From NCBI GenBank assembly GCA_963682175.1, contig OY821775.1:11008501-11072500 (forward strand): a DNA stretch of 64,000 nucleotides, in the 5' to 3' direction. Position 1 is the first letter of the stretch. Each line of letters starts with the position of its first letter. The position numbers were made by a program, and so were the translations under genes. This DNA comes from Triglochin maritima (lineage: Eukaryota > Streptophyta > Magnoliopsida > Alismatales > Juncaginaceae). Below the pieces are notes generated by a model. The model searched no databases and was not told the DNA's origin. It was given only the letters and a program-made list of their open reading frames with translations. Positions 23,946 to 36,135 of the stretch are shown here, piece by piece.

Positions 23946-25253
23946 ATGTCGGATAATAGTTTAAACTCCGGTCAATCCGACGATGATAACTGGAATGAGA
24001 CATTAAATCTAATGGACCGTGCTATTGAATTAGCCGGACAGGTTGTTTACGAAAGGACTACACGTCCTAAGCAGCGTCGAAGGAGAACGACGAACCCAGA
24101 TAGAGATCGTGAACTAGGTTACAGACGCATTGTAGACGATTATTTCTCTGACAACCCTGTGTATTCTGATACTCTTTTCAGGACAAGATTTCGGATGAGA
24201 AAGCATGTCTTCCTGCGCATCCACAATGCCATCGAAGCATCTGATGTCTTCTTCCAACGAACACCAGACGCAACTGGTAGGATGAGCATCTCCGGTCTAC
24301 AAAAAAGTACGGCAGCAATGCGAATGCTAGCATATGGCGTTGCCGCTGATGGGATCGATGAGTACCTACGAATGAGTGCGGCAACATCTAGAAATGCTCT
24401 CCTCAAATTCTGTGAAGGTGTTATTCGCATCTTCGGCCCTGAGTATTTACGTCGGCCAACTGCAAATGACTTGGCACGCCTACTTTACGTTGGTGAGCAA
24501 CGTGGGTTTCCAGGTATGATGGGGAGTATCGATTGTATGCACTGGGAGTGGAAAAATTGCCCAGCTGCTTGGAAGGGACAACATCAAGGGCGTGCTGGGA
24601 AAGCAACTCTGATCCTTGAGGCGGTGGCATCGTACGACTTATGGATCTGGCACTCCTTCTTCAGAATACCGGGTTCATGCAATGACTTGAACGTCCTGCA
24701 ACAATCTCCGGTTTTCGACGACATACTAGAAGGCCGAGCACCACCTGTTAATTATGAGGTAAATGATGTTCAATATGATATGGGATACTATCTTACTGAT
24801 GATATTTATCCACAGTGGGCGGCCTTCATCCAATCCATCCTTCACCCTCACACCCCGAAGCACAGATTGTTTGCTGAAGTGCAGGAGGCAACGCGTAAAG
24901 ATGTTGAACGCGCTTTCGGAGTATTGCAAGCGAGGTTCGCGATCATCAGAAACCCGGCTCTTGCTTGGAGCAAGGACGTTCTGTCCAAAATAATGACAAC
25001 TTGTATCATCATGCATAACATGATAGTGGAGGACGAACGTGACTGCTATGCTAATTTTGGAGATATTCGCGAATTTATGGAAGATCGTCCTGGAACTTCA
25101 GCTGAGGAAACGTCGTATTCGACCGATCGTATAACGGATATTCACGAGTTTTTTGTCAATCAAGATCGAGTGCGTGACAGGAACCAACATTTGGATCTGA
25201 AAGGCGATTTAATCGAGCATATATGGCAACGCTACGGACGAGGAGCGGTTTGA
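23946..25253 (+). CDS. PIF/Harbinger DDE transposase (HARBI1-like), intact
   Basis: A single frame of 435 residues with no internal stop encodes a DDE_Tnp_4 nuclease. The N-terminal part has a basic RRRR stretch at 43-47 and a helix-rich region with MRKHVFLRIHNAI. The catalytic acidic residues are visible as D196 in GMMGSIDCMHWEW, D247 in RIPGSCNDLNVL and E321 in RKDVERAFGVLQARF. These are the three metal-binding residues of the family. The protein cuts and joins element ends. It normally needs the Myb/SANT-like partner encoded by ORF1, which this element lacks but H2 carries. The length is normal for plant copies, and the ATG at 23946 is the first in frame. It is the only complete DNA-transposase gene in the window. 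Confidence 0.95.
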   Translation: MSDNSLNSGQSDDDNWNETLNLMDRAIELAGQVVYERTTRPKQRRRRTTNPDRDRELGYRRIVDDYFSDNPVYSDTLFRTRFRMRKHVFLRIHNAIEASDVFFQRTPDATGRMSISGLQKSTAAMRMLAYGVAADGIDEYLRMSAATSRNALLKFCEGVIRIFGPEYLRRPTANDLARLLYVGEQRGFPGMMGSIDCMHWEWKNCPAAWKGQHQGRAGKATLILEAVASYDLWIWHSFFRIPGSCNDLNVLQQSPVFDDILEGRAPPVNYEVNDVQYDMGYYLTDDIYPQWAAFIQSILHPHTPKHRLFAEVQEATRKDVERAFGVLQARFAIIRNPALAWSKDVLSKIMTTCIIMHNMIVEDERDCYANFGDIREFMEDRPGTSAEETSYSTDRITDIHEFFVNQDRVRDRNQHLDLKGDLIEHIWQRYGRGAV

Positions 25254-25858
25254 AAATCGGTTAACGTAGTTGGTAATGTAGTATTTGAAATTTTAGTTTA
25301 TGTAATATGTACTGTTGTTTCTTAACTTTGAGTGTAATATTTCCTATTTCAGTTTGTCTTAAATGTAACGTGGCTCCGTAATATTTAATAATAATTTCGT
25401 GATTTACCAGTAATTATTAACAATATTTCGAGTTAAAATAGAATTATAATGTAATTAGAATTAGATTTATATAAAATGTATTTTGTTAAATGACGTGTGA
25501 GAATTAAATTTGTTTAATTAAGAAATGATGTGGATGAGAGAGAGTGTAGGGTGGGTGGGGGTAGCCTGGGCATGGGTATGGGATTTTTTGGGTGGGTTGG
25601 GTGAGCTGACGTGGCAGAGAGAGAAGCTGACGTGGCAGAGAGAGTGTGCGCCCGGACGCTGTTATTTGTGCTCTCAGTTTCCCACCAAACTAACGATTTC
25701 TTCAAATGACAATTGAGGAGATGTTGGTCCTTAAGTAATCGGATGGTTGGTTGGATGACTGTTTTATTTAAGTATTCTTTGTTTTACTTGTAAATTTGTA
25801 ATTGTTGGGTTTTATGAAAATTTTCATCCTAATAAAGTTCGGCTTTAGAAGTTTTGCG

Positions 25859-26169
25859 ATTCTTTTTATTTTTTAAATTCATCCCAATAAAATCGAATTT
25901 GAACGTCTACAACTTTGACAAATAACCATTAATGGGGGCTTTAACAAAGAATTTCTAATGGGATGTAAGCACCAACTTCCCTTTGTGGCAATCGCAGATG
26001 GTTCTGCTTCTCTGAGCCTACAATTTTATGAGGATCGTTGACGACTCGATGTCATGTGCAAAGGAACCATCGATTCCTCTGGAAGTACTACAGTCAATTT
26101 GTCATATCTTGCGTAGATTTGCCAAGATCAACTTGTCCTAAGTTGGATCATGTTGTAGGTTTCAAAAAA
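25859..26169. other. Spacer at the left edge of the decayed copia element
   Basis: No LTR could be matched to the right end. It may contain decayed leader sequence of the copia remnant, but nothing diagnostic was seen. Confidence 0.4.
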
Positions 26170-29100
26170 TGTTGGATCTCAGATTGTTAACTTCACTGGA
26201 GCTTGGCAAACCTGGGAGTTCTCCAACTCTTTTGCGAGTCAATCCTGTTCTCGGATCTTTCAAAACAAGGTGGAGCTCACGTCTTTGAAGAAAGTCGATT
26301 TAAGGACCCCAGATTATGTCCAAAAGGCAAAATTGGTCGCTACTCATCTCCCAGCCTTTGGCATACCCGTCAATGATGATGATCGGTCAAGTGCGATCTT
26401 GAACGGTCTGCCTTCTGAGTATGATTCGATTGTGACCTCGATCACTTCTCGTGCTTCCTCGGTTCCATATGATGACATGTTGAGGCTTCTTCTTACTCAT
26501 AAGTGGGTGTTGATTCGTCATCAACCACTTCTTGAAATCTAGGCTATTGTTACTTTTAAATATGGGATTCATGGTGCTAGATCTGGATGTCATAGTAAAG
26601 GGAGATGATCTGGTCGTTCGGATGATTGTTTTGATGGCACTCGTGGTGGTCGATCTTCTCGTCGTCCATCAGTAGTTGGTGTCGTCTGCCATATTTACAA
26701 CAAGATGAATCATTCAACAACCACTTGTTATCAGTGTTACACTTGAACCAAAGGCGAATCTTGCTAACAACTCATTTGATCAAGAAGAAGGTTGGGTTGT
26801 AGACACTGGAGCAACTCATCATCTCACAAATTTGACGACCAAAGCTGATGAAGTTGCTTCATACAACGGTGAGGATGTTCGCCTTGCTGATGGTAAAGCT
26901 CTTTCCACATCTTCTGTTGATTATGTTGTGTTTCACACTTCTCCTGCTTCCTTTCGCCTCCCTCATGTATATCATGTTTCGACATTAGATAAGAATCTCC
27001 TCTCCGTTCGTCAATGTACTATTGAAACAATGTCTTTTTCGAGTTTCATCTTAACTCCTTTGCTATTAAGATCGTCACATCAGGAAGCTTTTGCTTCAAG
27101 AGGCCACTAAGTGTGGCCACTACCGCATGCCTACTGGGGGTGAGCCTATGGATGCATATGCTTCGAGACTGGAGGCGTGTGTTTCAACTATGGAAACATG
27201 GCATTCTCGATTGGGAGATGCCAATTACACCTTGATTTGCTTAGTTATTCATAACTTTTGTCTTCCTTTTGTTAATAAAAGAGCATTAGGGAGTTGTGTG
27301 GCGTGTTTGGAAGCCAAAGCTCATTGCCTTGTTCTTCCTAGTACGAGCAATGTCAGTAATGCTCTCTTTGATGTTGTGTTCACCGATGTATGGACTTGTC
27401 ATGTTGTATCGATTGAAGGTCACAAATACTATGTTTCGTTTGTTGATGGTAACTCGAAATTCACTTGAATTTTTCCCATTGTTAATAAATTTGATGTTTT
27501 TGTTTCATTTTGCATGTTTGTTCATACCTAATTTTGGGTATTTATCAAGGTTGTGCATACTAATTGGGGGGGGGGGGGGGGGGATATCGTCGCCGTCATG
27601 TCTTCTTTAAAGAGGTTGGTATTTAACATGGTATATCCACTCCCTACACACCGGAACAAAATGGCTTTGCTGAGCATAAGAACATGCACATCATGGAGTT
27701 GGGGTTGGCTCTCCTTGCTCAAAGTCATGTTCCAATGATATTTTGGACTAGTGCTTTTCTTATAGTAGTTCAGATCATTTATATGTTGCCCTCCAAAGAA
27801 ATTCAACTTCGTAGTGATTGGTGCTCTATGGTCGTGATGCATATTACTCCTTGCTCAAGGTGTTTGGTTGTCATTGTTTCCCTCTACTTCGTCCCTACAA
27901 TTGGCATAAACTTCATTTTTGCTCTTATGTGTTTGTGAATCTTGGATTTACTCCTTTTCACTTGTGCTACAAATATCTAGACATTAAATCTGGTAAAATC
28001 ATTCTTGCACGCCATGTTACCTTTGATGAGAATATTTTCTCATTTAACTCTTAGTCTCGGGATGGCCTAATTAGCCCACACTAGCCAAGCTTACCTGTAG
28101 GCTTTGATGCTCGACCTCATTCTCTTACTGAGCCTCATAGTCCTGTTTGCAAGCCGACTCCTCCTACTGGGAATGTTGCTACTACTCTTGTTGACGATCC
28201 TCATGATCCTTCTCCTACTCCTCTGGAGCCTATTCCCAATCCTCCTATTGAGCCCACACCACCTCCTGTTGCTCGGACTTATCTAATGAAAACTCGATCT
28301 ATGAGTGGTATCTCAAAGAATAAGTGCTTTGTGACTTCCAAATATCCACCCCGTGAAACTCTCACAGTGGAGTTGGTTGACTGTATCCCTAATATGCTAA
28401 TGATGGATTGAAGTCTTCTGTATGGAGTGAAGCTATATATGCACTCCGAGTTTAATGCCTTGCTTCGTAATCAAATGTGGATATTAGTACCTCACAGTCT
28501 GAAGATGAATGTTATTGGTAGTGGTTGGGTTTTTGTGCTCAAGAAAAATACATATGCTAGTATTGCTTGACATATGGCAGTATTGCTTGACATATGGCTT
28601 GATTGGTCACCAAAGGGAACAATCAATACGAATGAATTGATTATGAAGAAACCTTCAGCCCTGTGATTAAGCCAACAACAGTCCTAATTCTCTTCTCTTT
28701 TTCTATTCAACATGGATGGTGTCTACGCCAATTAGACATCCAAAATGCCTTCTTACATAGTGATTTGAACGAGGAGGTCTATAAGACCCAACCAGTGGGC
28801 TTTGTGGATGATGATCGCAAGGAGCGTGTGTCTCGATTATGTAAATCAATATATGGACTAAAATAGGCTCCTCGTACCTGGTTTACTAATTAAACTCCAC
28901 CATTTCCTTTCCTCTCAGAATTTTGTGGGCTCCCATATTGATTTCTTGTTTATTCGTCGTCAAAAAGACACCAATCTCGAATTGGATTGTTTAATGGCAA
29001 CCTTGAATAACACTTTCCATGTTCGTAATCTAGGCTATCCATCATTTTCCTTGGCATCTAGAGTCGCAGACATCCAAATGGGTTGTACTTCTCGCAAGCT

Positions 29101-31400
29101 TCTAACATTGCTCGTTTGTTGCAAGAGCTTGGTATAGATGGTGGTAAGCCCACTAACACTCCTATGTCTACATGTCACTGTTTGAGCAAGGAAGATGGTT
29201 GCTCATTTGAGGATCCCACTCTCTATCACAAGGTCTTAGGAACTTTGCAATATTTGTCTACTACTCGGTCGGACATTGCCTTATCGGTGAATAAACTTTG
29301 TAAAACAATGCATCATTCTACCACTCTTGCGTTACTTGAAAGCCACCATTGACTATGCTCTCTTCTACCCTCGTCATTACTCTCTTCAGCTTTGCGCATA
29401 TGTAGATGCTAATTGTTGGTTTTTTGACATTAATCTATATTTTGATGATTTAATCAACCTAATCTTAATTATGATCATGTAGAGTAGCACACATATTGCA
29501 TCACATATATATTGCTTTGTGCTAACCTCTACAGGTCATCAAGACTCAAGGAAGAAAATTAATCAAGTCAAGACATGTAATCAAACTCATTTGAAAATAT
29601 GTACTTTGTATTTTCTTTGAGTCTTAGCAACTTGTGTAAATTGAGCATACTTGAGCTAAAATCAACTCAAACACACTAGGTTCCTTATAGAAGTCACACA
29701 CGAAATTTCACATAATTTGGACTTCAATAGATCACCCAAACTTAGACCGGAAAACACTAAACCTGAACCTAAACTGTCTGCCCACTTTCGGTCGACCGAT
29801 ACAGACCGTTCGGTCGACCGGAGGATAAATTATCTTGTTTGTGTTTTTACTGCCCGGTTTCGGTCGACCGTATGAACTTATTTTTCCGACTGTTTGTTTT
29901 GTCGTATTATACCCAACAGTCGTATTCGTATTAACCAAAAATACCCCAAATACATTTCATGTATCGGTCGACCGAGGACCTTGTTCGGTCGAGCGAATAT
30001 TTGTCTCTTGACAAACCCGAATCTCCTGCTGGAATTCGGTCGACCACTAGACCTTAGCTCGGTCGACCGAATTGATCATTGTTTGTCATCCGCAAAGTGC
30101 CTGGTGCAAATCGGTCGACCAAACCCTATTCGGTGTTCGACCGATTACTTAAGTGTACCTGAGTCTTAGCGTTGGGCGGTCGATCGTTACCTAACCGGTC
30201 GACCGAACTGAGTTCAAAACTGCCAAACGGTCGACCGTTCATCCCGATCCGATCGACCGAATTAACTCAGAATTGGGTCCTGCGAGTTTCTGTTTTGTGT
30301 ATCCTACGCCAATACTCACCCAATCAACCTCAACAGATCTATTCTCTCTAATGCCTATATAAAGAGTTGTAAAACACATTTTAAAACAACTCTCCTACTA
30401 CTATTTGTCCCCAACATTAGAGAGAAGCTTCACGCACTCAAAAGTCCAAAACCTTCCACACTTAGTAATCAATTCCAAATTATACTCAAGTGTGCTCAAG
30501 TTTAGAGAGTGTTGTTCCACTCGTTGTTTGTGAAAGAAAGCAAGGGTCTTGGTGAAAGCCCTAGACATCTAGTATGGACTTTGGTGAGAGCCCGAAGTGA
30601 TCCTCTCGGATTGTGAGAGGATGAGCCAAGCTCGACGAGGGTTGTTCGCGAGTTTGAAGATTGTAAAGGCGTTCTCTCCCGACCCGGAACGGGGAGTGGT
30701 TAGTGAAGTCGTGAGCGGAGCTCGGTGATCCGAGCGGAGCTTGCAAGAGAGGACTAGGACCCGGGTGGGGTTCCGAACCTATATAAAAATCTCTCGTCTC
30801 ATTGTGGTTTGCTTTTCTATTCTTTACTTGTTTGTTTGTTTGTTTGTTTAATTCCGCTGTATATCTTTGATAGTTCAAACAAGTAGGTAATTAGGATTAA
30901 TTTTGATTAGTATTGTGGACCCATAACCCACACGATCCAACACTAATTGAGCTGGCTACCCAGATGACTGGAGTTCAACCTATGTTTATGCTATTTTTCT
31001 TGTCTCTCATTTAATTTCCTAGGTTTCCAATAAGCAAACCACTATTGCACGATCTTGCATCGAAGCAGAATATCATGTTGTTGCAAATGTGGTGGCCAAA
31101 GGCGCAATAGAGAAATCTTTTCCGCTAAGCACTAAAAACTCTTGAATGGAAATTTAAAAGGATGTACCTGAAGTTGATCACCTCTTTACTTGGGGAATTA
31201 GGGGTTCAGTAGCCCACTATTCTATCCATGTTTCGTTAACATTGGCGATACGTATTTATTCGTGAGATGGTGTCGAGGCGGGAGCTTGATGTCTCCACCA
31301 AGGATCAACTTGCCAATGTTCTCACGAAACCATTAAGTCTTCTTTTGTTTTGTTTTCATCGTGACAAACTTCATGTTGTATTCCCCCATGAGTTTTGAGA
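26170..31400 (+). pseudogene. Old, decayed Ty1/copia element (no LTRs seen)
   Basis: Pieces appear in copia order on the plus strand. A gag (UBN2-type) block lies at about 26200-26540 (KVELTSLKKVDLRTPDYVQK). The protease motif WVVDTGATHHLTN is at about 26794-26832. Integrase HHCC and core pieces span 27180-27470 and 27640-27800 (YTPEQNGFAEHKN). Reverse transcriptase spans 28640-28880 (QLDIQNAFLHSDLNEEVY, SKSIYGLK-like) and 29083-29330 (LGTLQYLSTTRSDIALSVNKL). RNase H is split by the solo LTR at 29414-30942 (YVDAN before it, AGYPDDW after it). A DVFTKPL-like block sits near 31310. Stops and frameshifts are frequent. A G run lies near 27567-27582. It is much older than the copia element at 7176-12090. 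Confidence 0.88.
29414..30942 (+). mobile_element. Solo LTR, TGTTGG family, rich in CGGTCGACCG
   Basis: Starts TGTTGG and ends CCAACA. It is flanked by the 5-bp duplication CTAAT (29409-29413 and 30943-30947) and sits inside the RNase H region of the old copia element. Length is 1,529 bp with no coding region. A TATATAAAG box near 30356 and a following leader-like region suggest plus orientation. Between 29789 and 30260 there are seven exact GGTCGACCG motifs and about six one-base variants. Its ends and body do not match the TGTAAC LTR family. Confidence 0.93.
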
Positions 31401-32061
31401 TGTTAGGAGAGCTTATTCTGTTTAGTTGATCATAACTTTACTAATCATACATTGTATTATGGACAAGTGTCCTTTGTTCGATGGTTCTCATCTAACACAA
31501 ATATATAGTGCTTAGTAATTGAAAACTATTTTGGTCCATCTACCCAATAATTTATTTACACATGTTCTCTAAAAACCTTCAAAACACCTCTCCTAAAACA
31601 TCTTTACACAAAATCATCTCCAACAACTGTTTTCTCTTCCACAAATCATTTCCAACAACTCCACGACTTCTACTCTTCTTCGGCCTTCATCCTGGAAGAA
31701 ACCCCGACTTCGTCGCAAAATCGGAGTTAACAGTCCAACACCTTCTCCATCTATATTATCTCTCGATCCTGGGGCCACTTCTCCACCTTCTCCTTGCGTC
31801 ATTGTTGGGATCAAGAACAGTCTTCCGACGCGACCTTTGTTTGGACTATAACTTCGTCAAACAATGTCGCCCTAGACCTATCGCCCCCTTCACCAGGTCA
31901 CTAAGCGAATTCAAGAATGGTGTGGTGTCTTTCTCTGACCCATTCTTACACATTGAAGAGCTCACATGTGGTGTTTGTCGTTGTTGGTGACGGTGTAGGC
32001 AATGTCAATGTGGGCACAAACACATATAAGTTGGGAAGGGAGAAGACAGAGGTTGAATGTC
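31401..32061. other. Region without recognised gene; one unassigned 142-codon frame
   Basis: An open frame at 31562-31990 on the plus strand has no recognised domain. Its start lies in sequence resembling neither gene nor known element, and codon use looks compositional. I do not annotate it as a gene. Confidence 0.35.
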
Positions 32062-33856
32062 GACGAATGCAAATAAACTCATCGCATGCTAATATATGAA
32101 AATTTTCACATGCTACTTTGGTATGTTTTCAGTTAGTGGTCAAACATGCGACTTTGCTAATATATGCTTTTGTGACTGATGTGTTCATTTTAATACCGCT
32201 AGTGCACGACGTCGGTGAAAACGTGACAAATACGGGTCGATCCATAAGGAGGTGTGTCGACTTTGATTCGATCGAAGGCAAGTGGAAAAAGAGGAGAGAA
32301 GAGATTGAATACACTAAACTAAACTACGCTAAACTAGCACGAAACAAACAAAGAAGATGAAAGCACGAGACGAAATAAAACTAAACTAAGTGACTAATAA
32401 AAGCAAGCTGGAAATCAGGAATGGAAATCCCTAAGAGGTGGAGCGTGTGCATATATGAAGTGAAATAAGCGATGAATGACGCATGTTGTGTGTGTCATGT
32501 GTGTGTCTTCATGCATATGAAGTGTCTAAAGATGTGGCAAAACCTATCAATCCATTCACACAACATATCGACAATTACTACTTGATTAGCATAAGACTAG
32601 GCTCAGCATGAGAGGTGTCTAAATGTTAGGGCAAGACTCATCAAAAACTAGGAACTCATGTAAAAAACAAAGTTAAGCATGAGAAGTGTCTAAATATTAT
32701 GACAAAACTCATCAAAACAAAGTTTTTCAATAAATTAAGCAAACAAACACAAATACAAACACATAACTAAACAGTAACATATTCAACAGGAAATTTCAAT
32801 CAATAAACATGAGGAAACTAAGCATGGGAAGTGTCTAAATCTTATGGCAAAACCCATCAAAAATACCTCAACATGTAGATGATTAAAACACCACCGATGA
32901 ACATATAAGCATGCAAGTCTACACAATCAAAAAATCATCAAATATCCAAACTTCACAACATATATGTACATCATCTCCACCCCCGAAGGGGGATGAAACT
33001 ACTCACACATTATTAAGCTAACATTCATATTAAGGAAAGAAAACATGCTAATTATTTCTACGAAGATTAAAACAAACAAAATTAACTAAACATGCAAGAC
33101 TTAAAAGAAACACAAAGAAACTAACAAAATATTTTTTATTGCTCACTCACATTACAAGTAGTCTCTCTCCACCAGAGTTTTGCTCCAAGACTTTACTCAT
33201 AGTAGAGAGAATGACCACCAAGAGAGGAGATGTATTACAAAGTAGGAGGAAGAGTTCTATTTATAGTCATAGAAAAAGGTACCTGAGACAATCCCCCGGT
33301 ATGAGACTAAACGCATACTATAAATGGACATAATAAAAACATAATCGAACACCTGACTAAACTATGAACCATTTGGAGTCATTTGGACTCTCAATTGGCG
33401 GTCTGGATTGGTTTGATTGAGTTTGGATTTCAATGACTCGTTTCTGGCTTGATTTTTTAATGTTTGGTGAATCTGATTTGGTTGTTGATGTTTAGACCCG
33501 AATCTAATTGCCAAAATACCCATCATGATGGTGTGAAGCTTCTTGATTTGCTCATCAGTCCATAAGTCTTGCAATTCAGTACTTTTTTCTTGTTTTTAGG
33601 TCTATTTTGAGTCTCTTGTTCTCAAATATGTTTATTCCTGAAACTTAAACATAAGACTCGTTACATAGCATTGTTTAAGCTAACAATAAAGGATATAATA
33701 CACAAATATATGCATGATATGATAGCAATCATATCATGATGCAAATAACCTTGTCGAATGTCAATATATGAATATTTTCACCTGCTACTTTGGTATGTTT
33801 TCCAGTTAGTGCTCAAACACGCGACTTTGCGAATATATGCTTGTGACATTCATGAA
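32062..33856. repeat. Tandem duplication of about 120 bp, opened by a solo LTR
   Basis: About 32062-32176 and 33738-33856 are direct copies. Both contain GCAAATAA, AATATATGAA, TTTTCAC, TGCTACTTTGGTATGTTTT, CGACTTTGC and AATATATGCTT. The LTR 32182-33736 lies at the junction between the two units, within TGATG. Confidence 0.82.
32182..33736 (-). mobile_element. Solo LTR (third family), minus orientation
   Basis: The 5-bp sequence TGATG flanks it (32177-32181 and 33737-33741), and the ends read TG..CA on either strand. On the minus strand a CTATAAATAG box (about 33260-33270) and an AATAAA signal near 33140 give the transcription direction. Inside, a motif like AGCATGAGAAGTGTCTAAAT followed by ATGGCAAAACTCATCAAAA recurs at about 32615, 32675 and 32820. 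No coding region. Length is 1,555 bp. Confidence 0.85.
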
Positions 33857-34589
33857 ATTCTATAAGCTCATTATTCTATTTTTTTAGTACATTGTTTTGT
33901 TTTTTTTAATTATTTTCTACAATTGTGGATTTTAAAGGCTTTTTTACATTGTTATTCCATAAATATTTGGGTATGATTTTTTGACGCAGTACATAACTAA
34001 TTCATATAGGTAAGTTTTGCTACATGTTCTAGGTTGAGAGGTGAGAAAATTGAAAACAAAAGAGAGATATAGGAATCCTAACCATGATTTTTATGAAATT
34101 ACATATTAGTTTATAGTCTGTGGTAGTCTTCGTTTTTAAAACACCAAGTGTTTGATGAATTGTCAAAAGAATCTAATGTTTGTTTTGATTTTAAAGAGAA
34201 ACTAATAAAACCTAATGGTGAATGAACGACAGAAAATTCTCTCTCCAATTAGTTTCCCTTTCAACTTAGTCATGTTTGTTTATATTTATGAAATTTCAAT
34301 TATACTTGTTCATTACGTATAATGTATACTTAGTTCTTAATTCCCCGTATGGTTGGTGTGAGAGGGAATTCTTTTCCCAAATTCTGTTACAATTCTCACA
34401 TTAACTTTTAAAAAAATAAAAATTGATGCGGGAATATTTCTCAATAACAATACGGGACTCATGATGGGAGATGGCTAGTGAGCATGACACGATCTGACAT
34501 GATCATTATAACATGTTAAAGTTCTATTCTGCGTGGTCCTCTACTCAACGTAAACAAACGACAAGTATGTGGTGGTCGCACGGTCACAT
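33857..34589. other. AT-rich intergenic DNA
   Basis: No open frame with a family match, no inverted ends and no repeat shared with the rest of the window were recognised. Confidence 0.6.
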
Positions 34590-34597
34590 CTCATATG

Positions 34598-35275
34598 TAG
34601 ACCTGACAATCATGTCGTGTCGGATATTTTCGTGTCGTATTTTTTTCATTTACTAGACAAATCCGGTAGACACGAAAACGACCCGACAAATTTTCGTGTC
34701 TTCGAATCTGGACACGGGCACGACCCGAATGGATTTTTTTAAACACGAACACGACCGGATAAACACGTAAAACAAACAATTGTTTTTAAATTCCATGATA
34801 CACTCAAAATAACTTTCTCTAGCATGTAACACTCGTGGTAAAAGGAAGTCGTCAACTCAGTGAAAGTGTAGTGGGGATGGTGGTCTTAAAACATGTTGAA
34901 ATTGAAACGCAGGCGATGTGGGACTAAAACTTCGACGAAACAGATACGCAAAAGGAATCTATGTATATCGTAGAACATCCAACATATACAGCAATGAAGT
35001 ATGACTTAATGGTTATTGGCGGGTCTATAACTTTCCAAACAAGTTTTGCCAATGCACCAATGAAGAAGCTTGTGCTTATTGTTACGTTTCTTTAATTAGT
35101 ATCATTCGTGTACTTTTCAGGTACACGGACTGTAGACACGAAAACGACACGAAATTTTTTCGTGTACCCGAAACACGAACACGACACGAAACACGAAATC
35201 CTTAAACCCAAACACTATTTTTTCGTGTCGTGTTTGTGTCGTGTTTTCGTGTTCCGTGTCAAATTGTCAGGCCTA
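34598..35275. mobile_element. hAT-type MITE with CACGAAAACGACACGA repeats
   Basis: The 8-bp CTCATATG at 34590-34597 and 35276-35283 flanks ends TAGACCTGACAAT and, reverse-complemented, TAGGCCTGACAAT. Both subterminal regions are filled with CACGAAAACGACACGA-type repeats in opposite orientation. Length is 678 bp, with no transposase. Eight-base duplications and TAGRCCTGACAAT ends fit hAT MITEs. Confidence 0.93.
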
Positions 35276-35283
35276 CTCATATG

Positions 35284-35714
35284 GTTGTGACACTCCTATT
35301 TAAAGATAACATTGAATCACTCTTCCTCTTCCTATACAAAATTGTGTGGGATTTAGTCTGTTGGCATAGCCTAGTCTATATATATAAAATCAAGAAGCTA
35401 TGAAAGTAAGCGCAATTTACGCTGATCTCAAGATTTTAATTGTAATTGGTTCTTATCCCGACATGTTAAATTGCAATCGAGCCACTTAAGTATTAAAATT
35501 TAATACTGTGGGCCAGAAGATAAATGCAATTATGCAAGCTTAATCCATGAACAATCCAGAAAAGCAGGAAAAATATAGATTATGGAAGATGAAAGAGATG
35601 TAAGACCATGTATCAATTCAAGGGTGTACAATCAATTTTCAAGAATTAAGTTGTGTTTGAAAGTATTTGGGTTGCAAAATATGATTTCTTTTGACAAATT
35701 ATCTAGAATTAACT
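35284..35714. other. AT-rich intergenic DNA
   Basis: Nothing recognised between the two hAT MITEs. Confidence 0.6.
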
Positions 35715-35722
35715 CTTAGAAG

Positions 35723-35830
35723 TAGATCTGGGTAACAGACCGGGTCAGAAATCCGGCCTGACGTGCCGTGTCAACATCACACGCCAGGCCGGGTTGCCGA
35801 ATCCAGGCTGTGCACCGTTACTCACCTCTA
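35723..35830. mobile_element. Short hAT-type MITE, 108 bp
   Basis: CTTAGAAG occurs at 35715-35722 and 35831-35838. The ends are TAGATCTGGGTAAC and, reverse-complemented, TAGAGGTGAGTAAC. The middle is GC-rich. Size, ends and 8-bp duplication fit a hAT MITE. Confidence 0.85.
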
Positions 35831-35910
35831 CTTAGAAGTTAATCCAAACAAACCCTAATTAAGGCATCGTTTAGCTTCTTGAGCTGATTGTTTTTGCAAG
35901 AATCAGAATA

Positions 35911-36135
35911 TTACTGAAATCTCAAGAATTCATATACGAAGGTGATCGGTCGATTCGTCAGTAAGAGTCTCAAGTTTTCAGTTGGTGATGTTGGGTGGTC
36001 GTAATTGAAGGTGGCGAGATCAAACAAGGTGTATACTGTCAAGCTGGTCTCCATGACACTGGTTGCTAGATCAATTGATGTTCCTCCTATGGTATTTTCT
36101 TTGAATATATTCTGGAAACTTGCAACGTTTGCCAT
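35911..36135 (-). CDS. Possible small orphan ORF (74 codons)
   Basis: An ATG-started frame on the minus strand (MANVASFQNIFKEN...) has balanced amino-acid composition, no low complexity and no repeat origin. No domain, signal peptide or membrane segment is visible, and no promoter or splice evidence supports it. It may be a chance frame or the first exon of an unknown gene. Confidence 0.2.
   Translation of the reverse strand: MANVASFQNIFKENTIGGTSIDLATSVMETSLTVYTLFDLATFNYDHPTSPTENLRLLLTNRPITFVYEFLRFQ

Larger units (their letters stand above)
23424..25683 (+). mobile_element. PIF/Harbinger element H1 with transposase only
   Basis: The 3-bp sequence TCA at 23421-23423 and 25684-25686 flanks ends reading GGGCACCCTTAACG on the left and GAGCACAAATAACAG on the right (reverse complement). 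The uninterrupted site is visible at 17991-18000 as TTTCAGTTT. The length is 2,260 bp. Contents are a GC-rich left end, an array of TCACGCGTG-type motifs (23690-23845) and one transposase gene. The right end has GCTGACGTGGCAGAGAGAG repeats. There is no Myb-like ORF1. Both ends closely match element H2 at 52281-54559. Confidence 0.95.
23033..25858 (-). pseudogene. Copy of UBA-gene exon 1 and promoter, interrupted by a Harbinger element
   Basis: Segments 23033-23423 and 25687-25858 together match 17608-18172. The exon-1 equivalent lies at about 23203-23343 on the minus strand. It keeps the ATG, but the CGA codon at position 8 is TGA, and a 3-base deletion and many substitutions follow. Exons 2-6 are absent. 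The upstream part is split by the PIF/Harbinger insertion 23424-25683. The copy cannot make the UBA protein, but it keeps a promoter-like region. Confidence 0.85.

Noticed and set aside
31562..31990. 142-codon plus-strand frame
   Set aside because: No recognised family, no splice or promoter support; left as unassigned.
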